In this document: positions 1-9,295 of the stretch, in pieces
Layout of the letters: every line of letters starts with the position of its first letter
Position numbering within the stretch: position 1 is the stretch's first letter
Made by a program: the position numbers and the translations under genes
Assembly (NCBI GenBank): GCA_030740295.1
Contig: JASLXP010001100.1
Coordinates: 1-64,000 of the forward strand
Origin: Planctomycetota bacterium
GTDB lineage: Bacteria; Planctomycetota; PUPC01; JACPCR01
DNA length: 64,000 nucleotides
Direction: 5' to 3'
The notes under the pieces: generated by a model
Seen by the model: the letters and a program-made list of their open reading frames with translations, nothing else
Database searches by the model: none
Told to the model about the DNA's origin: nothing

Positions 1-2285
1 CCGGATCGGCGAACTTTGTCGGATGTTGTGAAGCTGCCCATCCCCTTGGCGTGCTGCCACGAGGCCCAGCCGAACGCCTTCGAGGCCGTCCATTCGAGGT
101 GCGGAGGAAAGTCAGACTTCTTATCAATCCTCTCGAAGCCCGGATTAACCACTCGATTCTTTCCAATCCTCAGCTCGCCCGTTTTGAATCGGAACATGAA
201 ACTGCGGTATTCGTCGGCCTCGTAGCGGGCGACTGCTTTTTGCAGGAGCGCCTTCACACGTTTGTCGAGCGTGCCCGACTTCAAGTCATGACGGTGAAGG
301 CGAACCAGAATCTTGCCGACGGTATTGGCGAGCCCTCGTTTCCACTGTTCGCGCAGCGGGGTCGCCGTATCGCGGCGGAAGCGATCGGGGAGGAAGGAAT
401 CATTGATGAGCGTTTCCCGATACAAAACCTCATGGCGATCCAGCAGCGTGTTCAACTGACGGATCGTCTCCAGCATGGCCATTGCACTGACATCGTCGAT
501 GGTCTTGATCGCAGTCTCGCTCGCATTTCGCCGAGCCATGGAGAATCCTTCGAGCATGTCGAGGAAGACCTTCAGACCATTGCTGACATACCCCACCCGC
601 CGTCCTTCCAGGCCATCCTGCTTCGAGATGATTCCAAGTTTTGGGGTCGCTGCGTGTGCTTCGGCAAGGAGTCGGCGCAGCACCGCCAGGTCGTCACCGG
701 TGTACGGGCGGAACTGTTTGGCCTTGTAATGCTCGAAGAGAAATCCACCGCTGCGGGGCCTCATGTGAATCTCTTCGAGGAGCGCGTAAAGCTTCTTCAT
801 CGGCTCAGCCGCGGGGCCGAAAAGGGACTCGAAGTATTCGTTCAGGAGGTCGCCGACGGACAGGCCGATATTCCATAAGAGTCGCGCTTCGACGTATGCC
901 ATGGGCCCGTGCCACGGCCAGCCGTTCCCCATTTCGCTCGTGACACTGGTGAAACCGCGGGCGTGCTTGTTCTTCAATTCCGCAGCCAGCAGACGAGGGA
1001 AGTAGGCCGGTGCGAGCTTGGCGAGCTGCGTGTAATAGTAGAGCCCCATAGTGATTCCCTTCTCCTCCCAGGCTTTGACGAGCTCCTCATCACGTGCCCG
1101 ATACGCCGCGTCGTAATACTCGGAAATATCGTTGACCAGTACGACGTGCACGTTTTCTTCCATTTTGGAAACGGGAGGCGGAGTGACGTCGTTGTAAGCA
1201 ATCGCTCCGATGTAGCGGCCCGGGAATTCCTTTCTCACTCGGCGGGCCACCTCATTCACGAAATGAAAATACATGTCCGACGCGACCTGCTGATTTCGGA
1301 ATAGACGCGACGGTTGAAGTTTGGCGCACTCGGTACAGTCGCAATACGCCTTCGCATCATTGATGCCGAGCGAAAAGGAATGTCGCCTAGGGTTCGCCTT
1401 GAAGTAAGCGAGCGCGGCCCGAGCGGCGACGTCGATGACCTCGGAATTGGAATAACAGATAGCGAAGTGATGCGTCCGCTGATCGGCAGGCTGCCGCTTG
1501 CTACCATTCATGGCGTAGTATTCCGGATGCTTCTCGAAATACGTCGCTGGTCGAAAAATGCGCCAGAGATTATGGCTTGTGTTTCGGAAGGGCTCGCCCT
1601 CGTCGACCACCTCGGACATCCGCATGCGACGCCGCCCCCAGTTAAATGCAGGGGATTCGATAACGCTGACCGTATGAACCAACCGGCCGGGGAATGAAGG
1701 CTTGACGCTTTTGTCGAGCGTCCCGATTTGTATCGTCGGCTTGCGTGGTATCACTCGAAAAAGGTCTTGCGGCCCGAACCACCTCACTCCCAGTTCATCC
1801 TGCAGAAAACCATAGACGCCATTCGCGGCGCCCTTGCTCGACGAGCCAAAAATCAGCAAGTCCTTCCCCACCGTTCGATAGACGTATCCCGGATACGAAA
1901 TCTTGGCTGCCTCAGCCTCCAGTCCGTGCACCTCAATCGCCGCGCTTCCCAGCAGGATGCGAAACCTCGACTTGGCCTTCTTTGCATCATCGACGACCTT
2001 AACCCCGTGAACCGGATTCCAGATGCCCGCCATCTCATTCAAGTGATGCGCCATGTCCGCCGCCGAATCCCGCAGCACATTCGTCGGCAGCGCATAGGTG
2101 AGATTCGAGTAGCGTCTTGTGTGCGCCTTGGCACTCCTGTCGTCACGTCCCACGACGATAGTGCAGGTCGCCCGCCCGTCCTTCACCAGCGTGATTGGGG
2201 CGACTTCGGCAATGGTGGGCGTCAGTAGAGTTGCTGAGAAACAGCAGAAGAGGAACGCAGTTTTCAAGAATACGTTGTGCGCCAT
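1..2285 (-). CDS. DUF4838-domain secreted protein, C-terminus beyond the left edge
   Basis: This reading frame is open from an ATG at 2285 to the window edge, about 761 codons without a stop, so it is a gene truncated by the window. A signal peptide is clear (hydrophobic run from residue 5, cleavage near TIAE). The middle matches DUF4838 proteins: a GxxYGFLQDELGVRWF block near residue 150, EKHPEYYAMNG near residue 240, a Cys cluster CDCTEC, and a TIM-barrel-like stretch with FVNEVARRVRKEFP and TSEMGNGWPWHGP. The visible C-terminus begins a carbohydrate-binding-like domain (VVNPGFE). Family knowledge suggests a glycan-active secreted enzyme related to GH67-like alpha-glucuronidases, but the reaction is unproven. 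An in-frame ATG at 2318 is an alternative start; the 2285 start places the signal peptide at the very N-terminus. No Shine-Dalgarno is obvious at either. Confidence 0.8.
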   Translation of the reverse strand, partial: MAHNVFLKTAFLFCCFSATLLTPTIAEVAPITLVKDGRATCTIVVGRDDRSAKAHTRRYSNLTYALPTNVLRDSAADMAHHLNEMAGIWNPVHGVKVVDDAKKAKSRFRILLGSAAIEVHGLEAEAAKISYPGYVYRTVGKDLLIFGSSSKGAANGVYGFLQDELGVRWFGPQDLFRVIPRKPTIQIGTLDKSVKPSFPGRLVHTVSVIESPAFNWGRRRMRMSEVVDEGEPFRNTSHNLWRIFRPATYFEKHPEYYAMNGSKRQPADQRTHHFAICYSNSEVIDVAARAALAYFKANPRRHSFSLGINDAKAYCDCTECAKLQPSRLFRNQQVASDMYFHFVNEVARRVRKEFPGRYIGAIAYNDVTPPPVSKMEENVHVVLVNDISEYYDAAYRARDEELVKAWEEKGITMGLYYYTQLAKLAPAYFPRLLAAELKNKHARGFTSVTSEMGNGWPWHGPMAYVEARLLWNIGLSVGDLLNEYFESLFGPAAEPMKKLYALLEEIHMRPRSGGFLFEHYKAKQFRPYTGDDLAVLRRLLAEAHAATPKLGIISKQDGLEGRRVGYVSNGLKVFLDMLEGFSMARRNASETAIKTIDDVSAMAMLETIRQLNTLLDRHEVLYRETLINDSFLPDRFRRDTATPLREQWKRGLANTVGKILVRLHRHDLKSGTLDKRVKALLQKAVARYEADEYRSFMFRFKTGELRIGKNRVVNPGFERIDKKSDFPPHLEWTASKAFGWASWQHAKGMGSFTTSDKVRRS

Positions 2286-2665
2286 TGGATGAAAGTGGGC
2301 AAGTGGGATCACGGTCATGTTCTTTATGGTCCATTCGGGCAGGCTTTCCTTTGGGGGAAGGTAGCCTGGATGAATACAGTCCAAAGTAACGATACGCCCG
2401 TGGCCGAAACGATCCGTCTGGCGAGCGAGAGCCTCGATGCGTTTGCTGCCAATTACAGCAAATTGAAAGCGTCAGCAATAAAGTGATACAGAAATAAAAC
2501 ATAGAAATAGAGCTGGTCCCAAATTCCCACCTCGATGTACGTCCCGGTGATCGGGGTTTGAGGCCCACTCCTACGTTGCCCCAGCCTACGTTGAGATTGG
2601 CCAATTGCCTTCCGTTGTTCGACGCACGGTTGCGGACGTGGCAAGATGGCAGACTTTTATGGTAG
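2286..2665. other. Divergent intergenic region
   Basis: This 380-base gap separates the leftward DUF4838 gene from the rightward lyase gene, so it should hold both promoters. It contains AT-richer stretches around 2455-2520. I recognise no RNA gene, repeat array or gene fragment here. Confidence 0.4.
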
Positions 2666-5191
2666 GTGGATGCAGTGCCTAAGCAGATCAGACTGAATGT
2701 GGACGCGCCCGGGGCTGAGAAGTTGGCGCCCTTGCCGATCACACAGGGGATTCCCTTCCCGGACGAAGAGCTGGAGCGCGGTGCGCCGGTTCGCGTAGTC
2801 AATTCCGATGGCCACCGGCTCCCTACCCAATACACATGTCTCGCCACCTGGAACAGCGATCTGAAGTACGTGAAGTGGCTGCTCATCGACTTCCAGCCGC
2901 CTGACACTCAGGACGTGTTCCTCGAGTACGGCAACGGCGTGGAGCCGGAGCTTCCCTCTTGTCCGGTCACGGTCGAGGACGAGGCCAGTCTCCTTGTCTC
3001 CACCGGAGCGCTGGAGCTGGAGTTTGCACGCGGCGATCCTGATTTCCTCAAGGCCGTGCGAGTGAAGAGCGGTGATAGTTGGAGGGACATGCTGGGGGAC
3101 AAGGATGGTCTCGCCCTCTATATGGCCGACTCGCGAGGTTTGAGCTTCAGCTCTGGCAAGGCAGCTCCCGCACCAGCCATCACGATAGAAGACTCGGGAC
3201 CCATGCGGGCATCTCTCTGCATCAAGGGATTCCACGCGTCAGAAGACGCACGAGTTTTCTGTCCATACATCCTCAGAATCCATGCCTTTGCAGGGAGGTC
3301 TGACCTCCGCATCTTCCACACGTTCGTGTTCGACCAGGATCCGGAACGCGTATCCCTGACCGAGATCGGCATGAAGCTCTCCCTCGGCCTGGGAGACCAG
3401 CTCAGTCTGACATTCGGCGGGGATCACGAGCACCACTCAGGTCAGAACTGCTGCAGAGCTGAGTTCGTACAGAAGACCGACGACGAATACGAAGCCATCC
3501 TGGACGGTCAGCCATTTGCCACAGGATGCCGCTCGCGTGGCTGGGCGTCTTGCACCGGCAGCGAGGGCTCCGTTGCCGTCACACTCAGGGACATGTGGCG
3601 GGAGTACCCCAAGGCCATCGTGCTTGATGAAAAGGGGATTGACATTCAGTTGATGCCGGAGAGCGCGGGCCCTCTGAATCTCAGGAACCTCTGGACAGAG
3701 TGGCCAATCCGAGGAAAGACCGAGGAAGAGCTGCTCGCTCACATGGCCGAGAGTCCCACGGCCGGGGTGTCCTTCAAAGGTTTCCTGGGGACCGCCGATG
3801 TCCCTCAGAACTCAGCAGAAGGGAACGAGCAGTCGATGCGGGAAGCAAAGGCGTTCGCAGAGAAGCATCTGAAAGACCGCCAGGTCAGTTGGGGTGACAC
3901 GGACGGTGACCCGCGGAACAACGGATCGGGCCTCGCCAAGACGCATGAGCTATGGATCGACTTCAGGGCCGAGCCGCACGCCGCGCACGAGGTAGAGCCC
4001 TGGGCCCGCATGATTGACCAGCCGCCCATCGCGCCGCCGGAACCGTCATACATGTGCGGCACGCACGCGATGCGTGTGCTGGCGGCCAGAGAAGAGGGCG
4101 TGTATCCCGAAGTGGAGCGCGGCCTGGAGCTCATGTTCGACAAGCTCTACCTGGAACCCGTCGAGAAGTGCCGCCTTTACGGGATGATCGACTACGGGGA
4201 TTTGCCCAACGGGCACCTGCGCAACGACGGAGTGGTGTACCGTATCTTTCAGGACGAGCCGGGATTCAAGATCACGGACTTGATCGGCTGGTTCAACAAC
4301 GAAGGCCTCGACATGTGTACTTCTCTCTGGCAGTGCTTTGCGCGAACAGGGGAGCGAAAGTTCTGGGCCCTTGCCGAAGCCAACTCAGAGCATGTCGAGG
4401 ACGTGGACACGATCCACGCGCACCCGACGGACGCTCATCGTGTCGGCTGGACCCACTACCACAGCATGCTGCACTGGTCCGGCGGCGCGTCGCCATCCCA
4501 CACGCACCCGCACGGGTGGCTCCTGCACTACTTCTTTACCGGGAACCGCCGGGCTCTGGAAGTCGCGCGTGAGGTTGCAGACGCCGCGCTTCGGCGCCAG
4601 GAGCCGTCGGGTATCTTCTCTAATCGCGGCGGCGTGATCCGACGTGAGTTTACGGACCCGGTGGCCAATCTCTGGGCCTTCTACGAGGTTACCTGGGAGG
4701 AGAAATACGGCGACTGCGCCAGGCGTTCTCTGGACTTCTTCCTTAGTACGCAAAGAGAGTCGGGCCAGTTCCCCGGAGACATCTTCACAGACGGCGAGCG
4801 CGGGGATCGGGCGCGGGTCTCCGAGGCCGAAGATTCCGGCTGCGGAATGGAGTGCTATATGCTCTATGACGCCTACCGGATTACGAAGGACCCGGCGATC
4901 AGGAAGGCCATCATCGCGGTTGCCGACTGGATTCTCCGTGAGAAGTACTACCTGACCGATATGGCGACTGGAAACGGTGGCATCACCGACATGTCCGTCC
5001 CCGCGGCGCACTTGGCCCACGCGTACCAACTCACTCAAGATGGCCGGTATGCCGATGCTCTGCGGGAAGCTCTCGACCAGTTTCCGGATAAGGCTCAGCA
5101 ATACGCGGACATGAAAGCGCGAGTCGTCTTCCGCTCACCACTGACAACCCAGCAGTTCCTCGCCGCAGCGCTCGCTGTTGTTGGCGATTAG
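2666..5191 (+). CDS. PL26/YetA-like exo-rhamnogalacturonan lyase family protein
   Basis: An 841-residue protein starting at GTG. The N-terminus (PLPITQGIPFPDEELERG, then a WLLIDFQ block) resembles the PcRGLX/YetA-like RIFT-barrel domain. A beta-sandwich follows, and then from about residue 450 a helical toroid with repeated Trp/His/Tyr-rich motifs such as WTHYHSMLHWSGG and a Cys-rich GCGMECYMLYDAYR near residue 730. That three-domain order is typical of PL26 exo-rhamnogalacturonan lyases and B. subtilis YetA. No signal peptide is visible, so it may act in the cytoplasm on imported oligosaccharides. The neighbours (PL4 lyase, esterase, DUF4838) support a pectin-like substrate. Activity is inferred from architecture only. 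Confidence 0.65.
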   Translation: MDAVPKQIRLNVDAPGAEKLAPLPITQGIPFPDEELERGAPVRVVNSDGHRLPTQYTCLATWNSDLKYVKWLLIDFQPPDTQDVFLEYGNGVEPELPSCPVTVEDEASLLVSTGALELEFARGDPDFLKAVRVKSGDSWRDMLGDKDGLALYMADSRGLSFSSGKAAPAPAITIEDSGPMRASLCIKGFHASEDARVFCPYILRIHAFAGRSDLRIFHTFVFDQDPERVSLTEIGMKLSLGLGDQLSLTFGGDHEHHSGQNCCRAEFVQKTDDEYEAILDGQPFATGCRSRGWASCTGSEGSVAVTLRDMWREYPKAIVLDEKGIDIQLMPESAGPLNLRNLWTEWPIRGKTEEELLAHMAESPTAGVSFKGFLGTADVPQNSAEGNEQSMREAKAFAEKHLKDRQVSWGDTDGDPRNNGSGLAKTHELWIDFRAEPHAAHEVEPWARMIDQPPIAPPEPSYMCGTHAMRVLAAREEGVYPEVERGLELMFDKLYLEPVEKCRLYGMIDYGDLPNGHLRNDGVVYRIFQDEPGFKITDLIGWFNNEGLDMCTSLWQCFARTGERKFWALAEANSEHVEDVDTIHAHPTDAHRVGWTHYHSMLHWSGGASPSHTHPHGWLLHYFFTGNRRALEVAREVADAALRRQEPSGIFSNRGGVIRREFTDPVANLWAFYEVTWEEKYGDCARRSLDFFLSTQRESGQFPGDIFTDGERGDRARVSEAEDSGCGMECYMLYDAYRITKDPAIRKAIIAVADWILREKYYLTDMATGNGGITDMSVPAAHLAHAYQLTQDGRYADALREALDQFPDKAQQYADMKARVVFRSPLTTQQFLAAALAVVGD

Positions 5192-5222
5192 GCACGCTAT
5201 TCGGTCCTGGCAGTCGCCTTCA

Positions 5223-5239
5223 ATCGGCCAGTGGCCGAT
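5223..5239. terminator. Short hairpin between convergent genes
   Basis: ATCGGCC and GGCCGAT pair perfectly over 7 bp around a 3-base loop, between the ends of the convergent lyase and sialidase-like genes. There is no clear T-tract on either side, so a bidirectional terminator role is plausible but not proven. Confidence 0.4.
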
Positions 5240-5270
5240 GAGGTGTTGCCTGGTGGAAGATGGCTTCACG

Positions 5271-6608
5271 TTACTTTGATGACTTCTTTTGCTGTTTGGT
5301 CCGCCCGACGAAATCCTGCTCGTCGAAGGTCAGCGCCATCAGATAGCAGTATTGGGTGCTCAGCCAGATCCGGCCAGGCTCCAACTCGAACAGGTATGGG
5401 TAGGCAATGCCGTAGTCCTGTTTTCGGATGATCACTTCCGGCGAAGACCAGGTCTTGCCGTCGTCTTCCGAAAAGGCTATCGACAATTCGTTGCGATGTC
5501 CGCTGAACGGTTTCTGCGCGATTTGCCCATCGCCGCCAAAGCGTGGATAGCTCTTCCGCTGCGTGGAGCACAGACGATTCCAGGTAAGCACCAGGCGCCC
5601 GCTGGCCAGGCGGATCATTGCGCCCGGCGCGCTGCTGGCCTCGATTTCACTCGGGCGCAAGACGGGCCACGTACGGCCGCCGTCGCTGGAGAATGCACTC
5701 CAGAAACGGTCGAGAGGGGTCCGGATCAGCATCCAGAGGCGCCCGTCCCGCAACTGCACGATCACGGGCTCCGTGGCGCCGTCGTGGTGCCCGTGTCCAC
5801 CGATATCGATGATGTCGGGACTCAGTTCCCAGTTTTTCCCTTCGTCGGTCGAGACGTAAACACAGATGCCATGGCGGCAGGGGTTGCGCAACAGACACGT
5901 GATGGGAAGCACGAGTGTCCCGTCCTCCGTCTCGATCATGTTTCTCAGCGCGCCACAATACCCATCGAACACCTGCTTCCGGTCCTGCCAGGTGCGCCCC
6001 TCGTCCTCGCTGCGTATCACCCATATGTCGCCATGGACATCCTCTGCCGCCTCACGCCGTTCTTCGTCCCAGGACCAGCGGAAGTTGATCGAGTCACGGT
6101 ACGCGCAGATCAGATGCCCCCGGCGTGTCCGGATCATCGAACCGCCAGTGTCGGGTTTGATCTTCACCGTGTTGCGGCACATGCGTCTCGGATCCGACCA
6201 CGTTATGCCGCCGTCGCGGCTGATGAATGTCTCGTTTCTGCCCACCGCCATGAGGCTTCCGTCGCTGAGTTTGACGCTCGGGGTCAGGTTATGAGTTATG
6301 TCGTCGTCCTTGTGTTCGAGTTCAAGATCGCTCTTGCCGTCGCGTCTGGTGAACTGGTTCAGTTCCTCCATCTTCACCACGCTGCACCGAGGATCGACAT
6401 AGACCATCAGGTTGGGTTTGTTCTCCCGCAGATCCCTGTAGAAGCGACGCGTGAGTTCGCTCAGGGAAACGTCGTTCGGATCTTCGCCACAATAGAGAAG
6501 CGCGCAGGCCTCCGCCCAAGCCCATTGGAGGACCTGTTCCGGTGGGCAAGATGCCGCGTCCGAGGCTGTTGCGTCTGATTCTTGCTGAAGGTTGCTGGGT
6601 GATTTCAT
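5271..6608 (-). CDS. Sialidase-family (BNR repeat) protein
   Basis: A 445-residue protein with five Asp-box motifs of the form S-x-D-x-G-x-x-W near residues 130-137, 200-207, 253-260, 307-314 and 380-387. This is the signature of a six-bladed sialidase-type beta-propeller. The central ATEPVIVQLRDGRLWMLIRT stretch is typical of bacterial exo-alpha-sialidase-like proteins. The first ~55 residues form an extra, probably helical segment, and no signal peptide is seen. AGAGAGG-like purines lie 5 bases before the ATG. In carbohydrate islands such proteins often hydrolyse sugars other than sialic acid, so the substrate is open. It converges with the PL26-like gene and follows the DUF4838 gene on the same strand. 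Confidence 0.8.
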   Translation of the reverse strand: MKSPSNLQQESDATASDAASCPPEQVLQWAWAEACALLYCGEDPNDVSLSELTRRFYRDLRENKPNLMVYVDPRCSVVKMEELNQFTRRDGKSDLELEHKDDDITHNLTPSVKLSDGSLMAVGRNETFISRDGGITWSDPRRMCRNTVKIKPDTGGSMIRTRRGHLICAYRDSINFRWSWDEERREAAEDVHGDIWVIRSEDEGRTWQDRKQVFDGYCGALRNMIETEDGTLVLPITCLLRNPCRHGICVYVSTDEGKNWELSPDIIDIGGHGHHDGATEPVIVQLRDGRLWMLIRTPLDRFWSAFSSDGGRTWPVLRPSEIEASSAPGAMIRLASGRLVLTWNRLCSTQRKSYPRFGGDGQIAQKPFSGHRNELSIAFSEDDGKTWSSPEVIIRKQDYGIAYPYLFELEPGRIWLSTQYCYLMALTFDEQDFVGRTKQQKKSSK

Positions 6609-6691
6609 CGTGACCTCTCTTTGTACAGTCTTGCAGAAAACGTCATGACCGACGGCTATCTGTCACTTGCTTGTTGCGCACTGTTTCTCGC

Positions 6692-9262
6692 TCACTTCTC
6701 CCGATAGAGAACAACCGGCCCCATCAGCCCGCCGGTGCCGAGCTCGTTGAGGTGGTGACGGTCGCAGAGGATGGTGAACTGGTTGTCGCCGGGCTTCAGG
6801 GTGGCGGTGATGTCGAAGCCCGTTCCCGTTGGTTTGCAGTAGCCGTTGAAGGCGTCGATCAGTGCGCCCTTCTCGTGGTGTCTTGTCTTTGACGGGACGG
6901 TGTACTTCACGTGCTTGCCGTTGACGAAGAGCTTGGCGCTGCCGTCGGTCGTGCCGATCCAGAGGAAGACCTTTTTGCCGGCGGGGACGGCCGGGAGCTT
7001 CTGGCTCGTGCGGTAGGCCATCCGACCCGAGCGGCCGGACGGTGCATCGGTCATGGTCAGGTGATGTCCGAGCGACGACCAGGTGTCGCGCACGATGTGC
7101 GTGGTGGGCCATTCCTTGTCGTTGAAGTCCACTGCCGTCCATGGAAGGGAGTCGGCTTCCTTGCCGGGGTTGTGCTTCCACTTCCAGTCGAGCATGGGCT
7201 TGCCGTGGCGCTTGTACTCGCGTTCCATTCGGGCGCCGTCTTTGTAGCCGACGCTGTACATGCCGTCGCTCCACCGTGGATTCCCATGCCGGCCCTGCAC
7301 GTGACACATGCCCCAACTGGGATTGGCTTCACTCACGAATCGCCCGATGACGCCATACTTGCGCTGCATGGTGCGGACGCCGTGGCGCCACGTGGCATAG
7401 TCGGCTTCCAGGTTTTTGAGCTTTCCTTCCGCCCAGTCGGTGCGCATCTTCATGTACCATTCAAACAGGTTGAACGATTCGTCAATCAGCAGGACCCGCC
7501 GGTATTCGATCGGCGTTCGGCACGCGGTCAGCGCCTCGTCGACACTGGCGCGCGCGGCCTTCATCACCTCGGGCGTGAAAATTTTCAGGTAGCCGAAGGG
7601 GCTGCCGGCATACTGGCGTGCCTCGATATAGGCCCTGTCGATCCCTGTCCAGTAGCGTTCCATTGGCTTAGCCGCCGCGCCGTAGAACTTGGTCCAAAGG
7701 TCGTTGAGGATCTGTTCCGGCGTCTCGTTCGGGTAGAAGGTCATGCGCGAGGCCAGCACGTAGCCCGGCAACATTGAATCCCAGCCGTTCATGGTCTCCG
7801 GCGACCACTCCTGCAGGTTGTTCTTCAGCAGGAACGCGACGTCCGTGCCCCACTTGGTGATAAACGGGCAGGGCGCGCTGATCTCGGCCAAGTTGATGCC
7901 GTACCAGTAGGCGTTGATCTTCGCCCCGGCTTTGCCCCAGCCCTGCACCATATCGCGCAGCCAGAATTCGTTCGGGTGGTCCGGCCAGTTCATCGGGTGG
8001 TGCCGGTTGAAATCAATCGGACAAATGACGATCCGGAAATCCTCGGGCACGGGATGCTTGACCGGCGGCAGGCTCTTGTTGACGTAGGCCTGGTCGCCGA
8101 ACGCCACGTCCGGGTACTTGGCGCGAACCTTCTTCGCGATGCGGTTGTGCAGCGCCATGCAGCGGTCGGTGACTGACCAGCGGCCCGCGGCCGGCTCCCA
8201 GATGCGCGGCTCGGGGTCGTACTTGCGGGCCATCGGGTCCTCGGTCGGCACCTGGCCGTCACTGGGGACGATCGAGTATCCGGGACGCAGCCCGTATTTG
8301 GCCATCACGGCGTGCGCGGTATCGAGCTGGGCGATGATCTTGTTTGCGATGTGCTCGGCCACCTCCGGGTGAATCAGACGCAGATAACCCTGGTGGGACC
8401 AGTCCGGGTGTGCCTTCACCTCGTCCTTAGTAAAGAAGCGTTGGAACGAACCGTCGCCCTGAACCAGCCAGCACACCGCGCTGATCCCGTTCTGCATCCG
8501 GTTGCGCCGCCAGAAATCGGCGCCGCCATGCCACATGCCCCGGATTTCAGTGGCCGGGGCGAGCTTTTCGTCCATCACCGGCACGCGGAGCCGCGGCAGG
8601 TCAGGCACGACCTCGCCAATTTCCGTGGGCATGAACCAGCGGCAGCCCAGCCGGTGCAGCAGTTCGTAGATGGCGTAGCTGGTGGCGACATCCGACTCGC
8701 CGTAGAGCCCGATGCCGCGGCGACGGTCGACCACGACGCGGAAGCCGAACATGCCGGCTTTCGAGATGCCTACCTCACCGAACACGGCTTCGGCCGCGGT
8801 GCCGACGTAGATCGGGGTGCGACGGTCGCGGGGCGGCAACGCCTCCACGATCTCGATTTCCGTCCCGCTCATCTTGCCAAGGTAGTGCGCCAGGTCTTTC
8901 ACCGATCCGACAAAGATTTTGCCGCGCGTCTGGACAATCCGCTTTGCCTGGGCCGGCAGTTCCTTCGGCACCTTCAGCTCGTCCGCCCATCCCGGACGCA
9001 CGACAATGACGCTGCGCGCCTTGCCCTTGTCTGCCAGTTCCACGTCACGGGCCATGGCCGTTCCGGCCATTCCCACGAACAGCGCGAGCGTCGCAATAGC
9101 GAGTCCAGTCCCCCAAAAGGTGGCGCGTTCTCCGCAGCCTTGGCGTCCAGGGAACACGCGGATGGGCGAGCAGAACTCAGCGCGCGAAGCGTGGCGTGGT
9201 GACAGATCCCGGGCAAGACCACAAAGTCCAGGTTGTCCATATGAATTGTCTTTTGGCTGCAT
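6692..9262 (-). CDS. Secreted DUF4838-domain protein with C-terminal beta-sandwich
   Basis: An 856-residue protein. A hydrophobic segment at about residues 47-68 (TGLAIATLALFVGMAGTAMA) ending in AMA-RD looks like a signal peptide, so the real start may be internal; a GTG near 9154 is in frame. The core matches DUF4838: a GESDVATSYAIYELLHRLGCRWFMP-like block, EPRIWEPA, and a TIM-barrel section with FRIVICPIDFNRHHP and AYWYGINLAEIS. The last ~150 residues look like a GH2-type jelly-roll (AGKKVFLWIGTTDGSAKLFVNG). It is a paralogue in type of the protein at the left window edge. Likely a secreted glycan-active enzyme; the substrate is not known. The downstream gap to the sialidase-like gene is about 83 bases, compatible with one transcript. 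Confidence 0.75.
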   Translation of the reverse strand: MQPKDNSYGQPGLCGLARDLSPRHASRAEFCSPIRVFPGRQGCGERATFWGTGLAIATLALFVGMAGTAMARDVELADKGKARSVIVVRPGWADELKVPKELPAQAKRIVQTRGKIFVGSVKDLAHYLGKMSGTEIEIVEALPPRDRRTPIYVGTAAEAVFGEVGISKAGMFGFRVVVDRRRGIGLYGESDVATSYAIYELLHRLGCRWFMPTEIGEVVPDLPRLRVPVMDEKLAPATEIRGMWHGGADFWRRNRMQNGISAVCWLVQGDGSFQRFFTKDEVKAHPDWSHQGYLRLIHPEVAEHIANKIIAQLDTAHAVMAKYGLRPGYSIVPSDGQVPTEDPMARKYDPEPRIWEPAAGRWSVTDRCMALHNRIAKKVRAKYPDVAFGDQAYVNKSLPPVKHPVPEDFRIVICPIDFNRHHPMNWPDHPNEFWLRDMVQGWGKAGAKINAYWYGINLAEISAPCPFITKWGTDVAFLLKNNLQEWSPETMNGWDSMLPGYVLASRMTFYPNETPEQILNDLWTKFYGAAAKPMERYWTGIDRAYIEARQYAGSPFGYLKIFTPEVMKAARASVDEALTACRTPIEYRRVLLIDESFNLFEWYMKMRTDWAEGKLKNLEADYATWRHGVRTMQRKYGVIGRFVSEANPSWGMCHVQGRHGNPRWSDGMYSVGYKDGARMEREYKRHGKPMLDWKWKHNPGKEADSLPWTAVDFNDKEWPTTHIVRDTWSSLGHHLTMTDAPSGRSGRMAYRTSQKLPAVPAGKKVFLWIGTTDGSAKLFVNGKHVKYTVPSKTRHHEKGALIDAFNGYCKPTGTGFDITATLKPGDNQFTILCDRHHLNELGTGGLMGPVVLYREK

Positions 9263-9295
9263 GTTTCTTATTCACCAAATAGTGCGAGGTACGGG

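Noticed and set aside
51..2228. Series of plus-strand frames at the left edge
   Set aside because: They are antisense shadows of the continuous minus-strand DUF4838 gene, which has a signal peptide and family motifs.
5289..6578. 429-codon plus-strand frame
   Set aside because: Antisense to the sialidase-like gene with five Asp boxes; composition is that of a mirrored frame.
8312..9202. 296-codon plus-strand frame
   Set aside because: Shadow of the DUF4838 gene on the minus strand; no recognisable domain.
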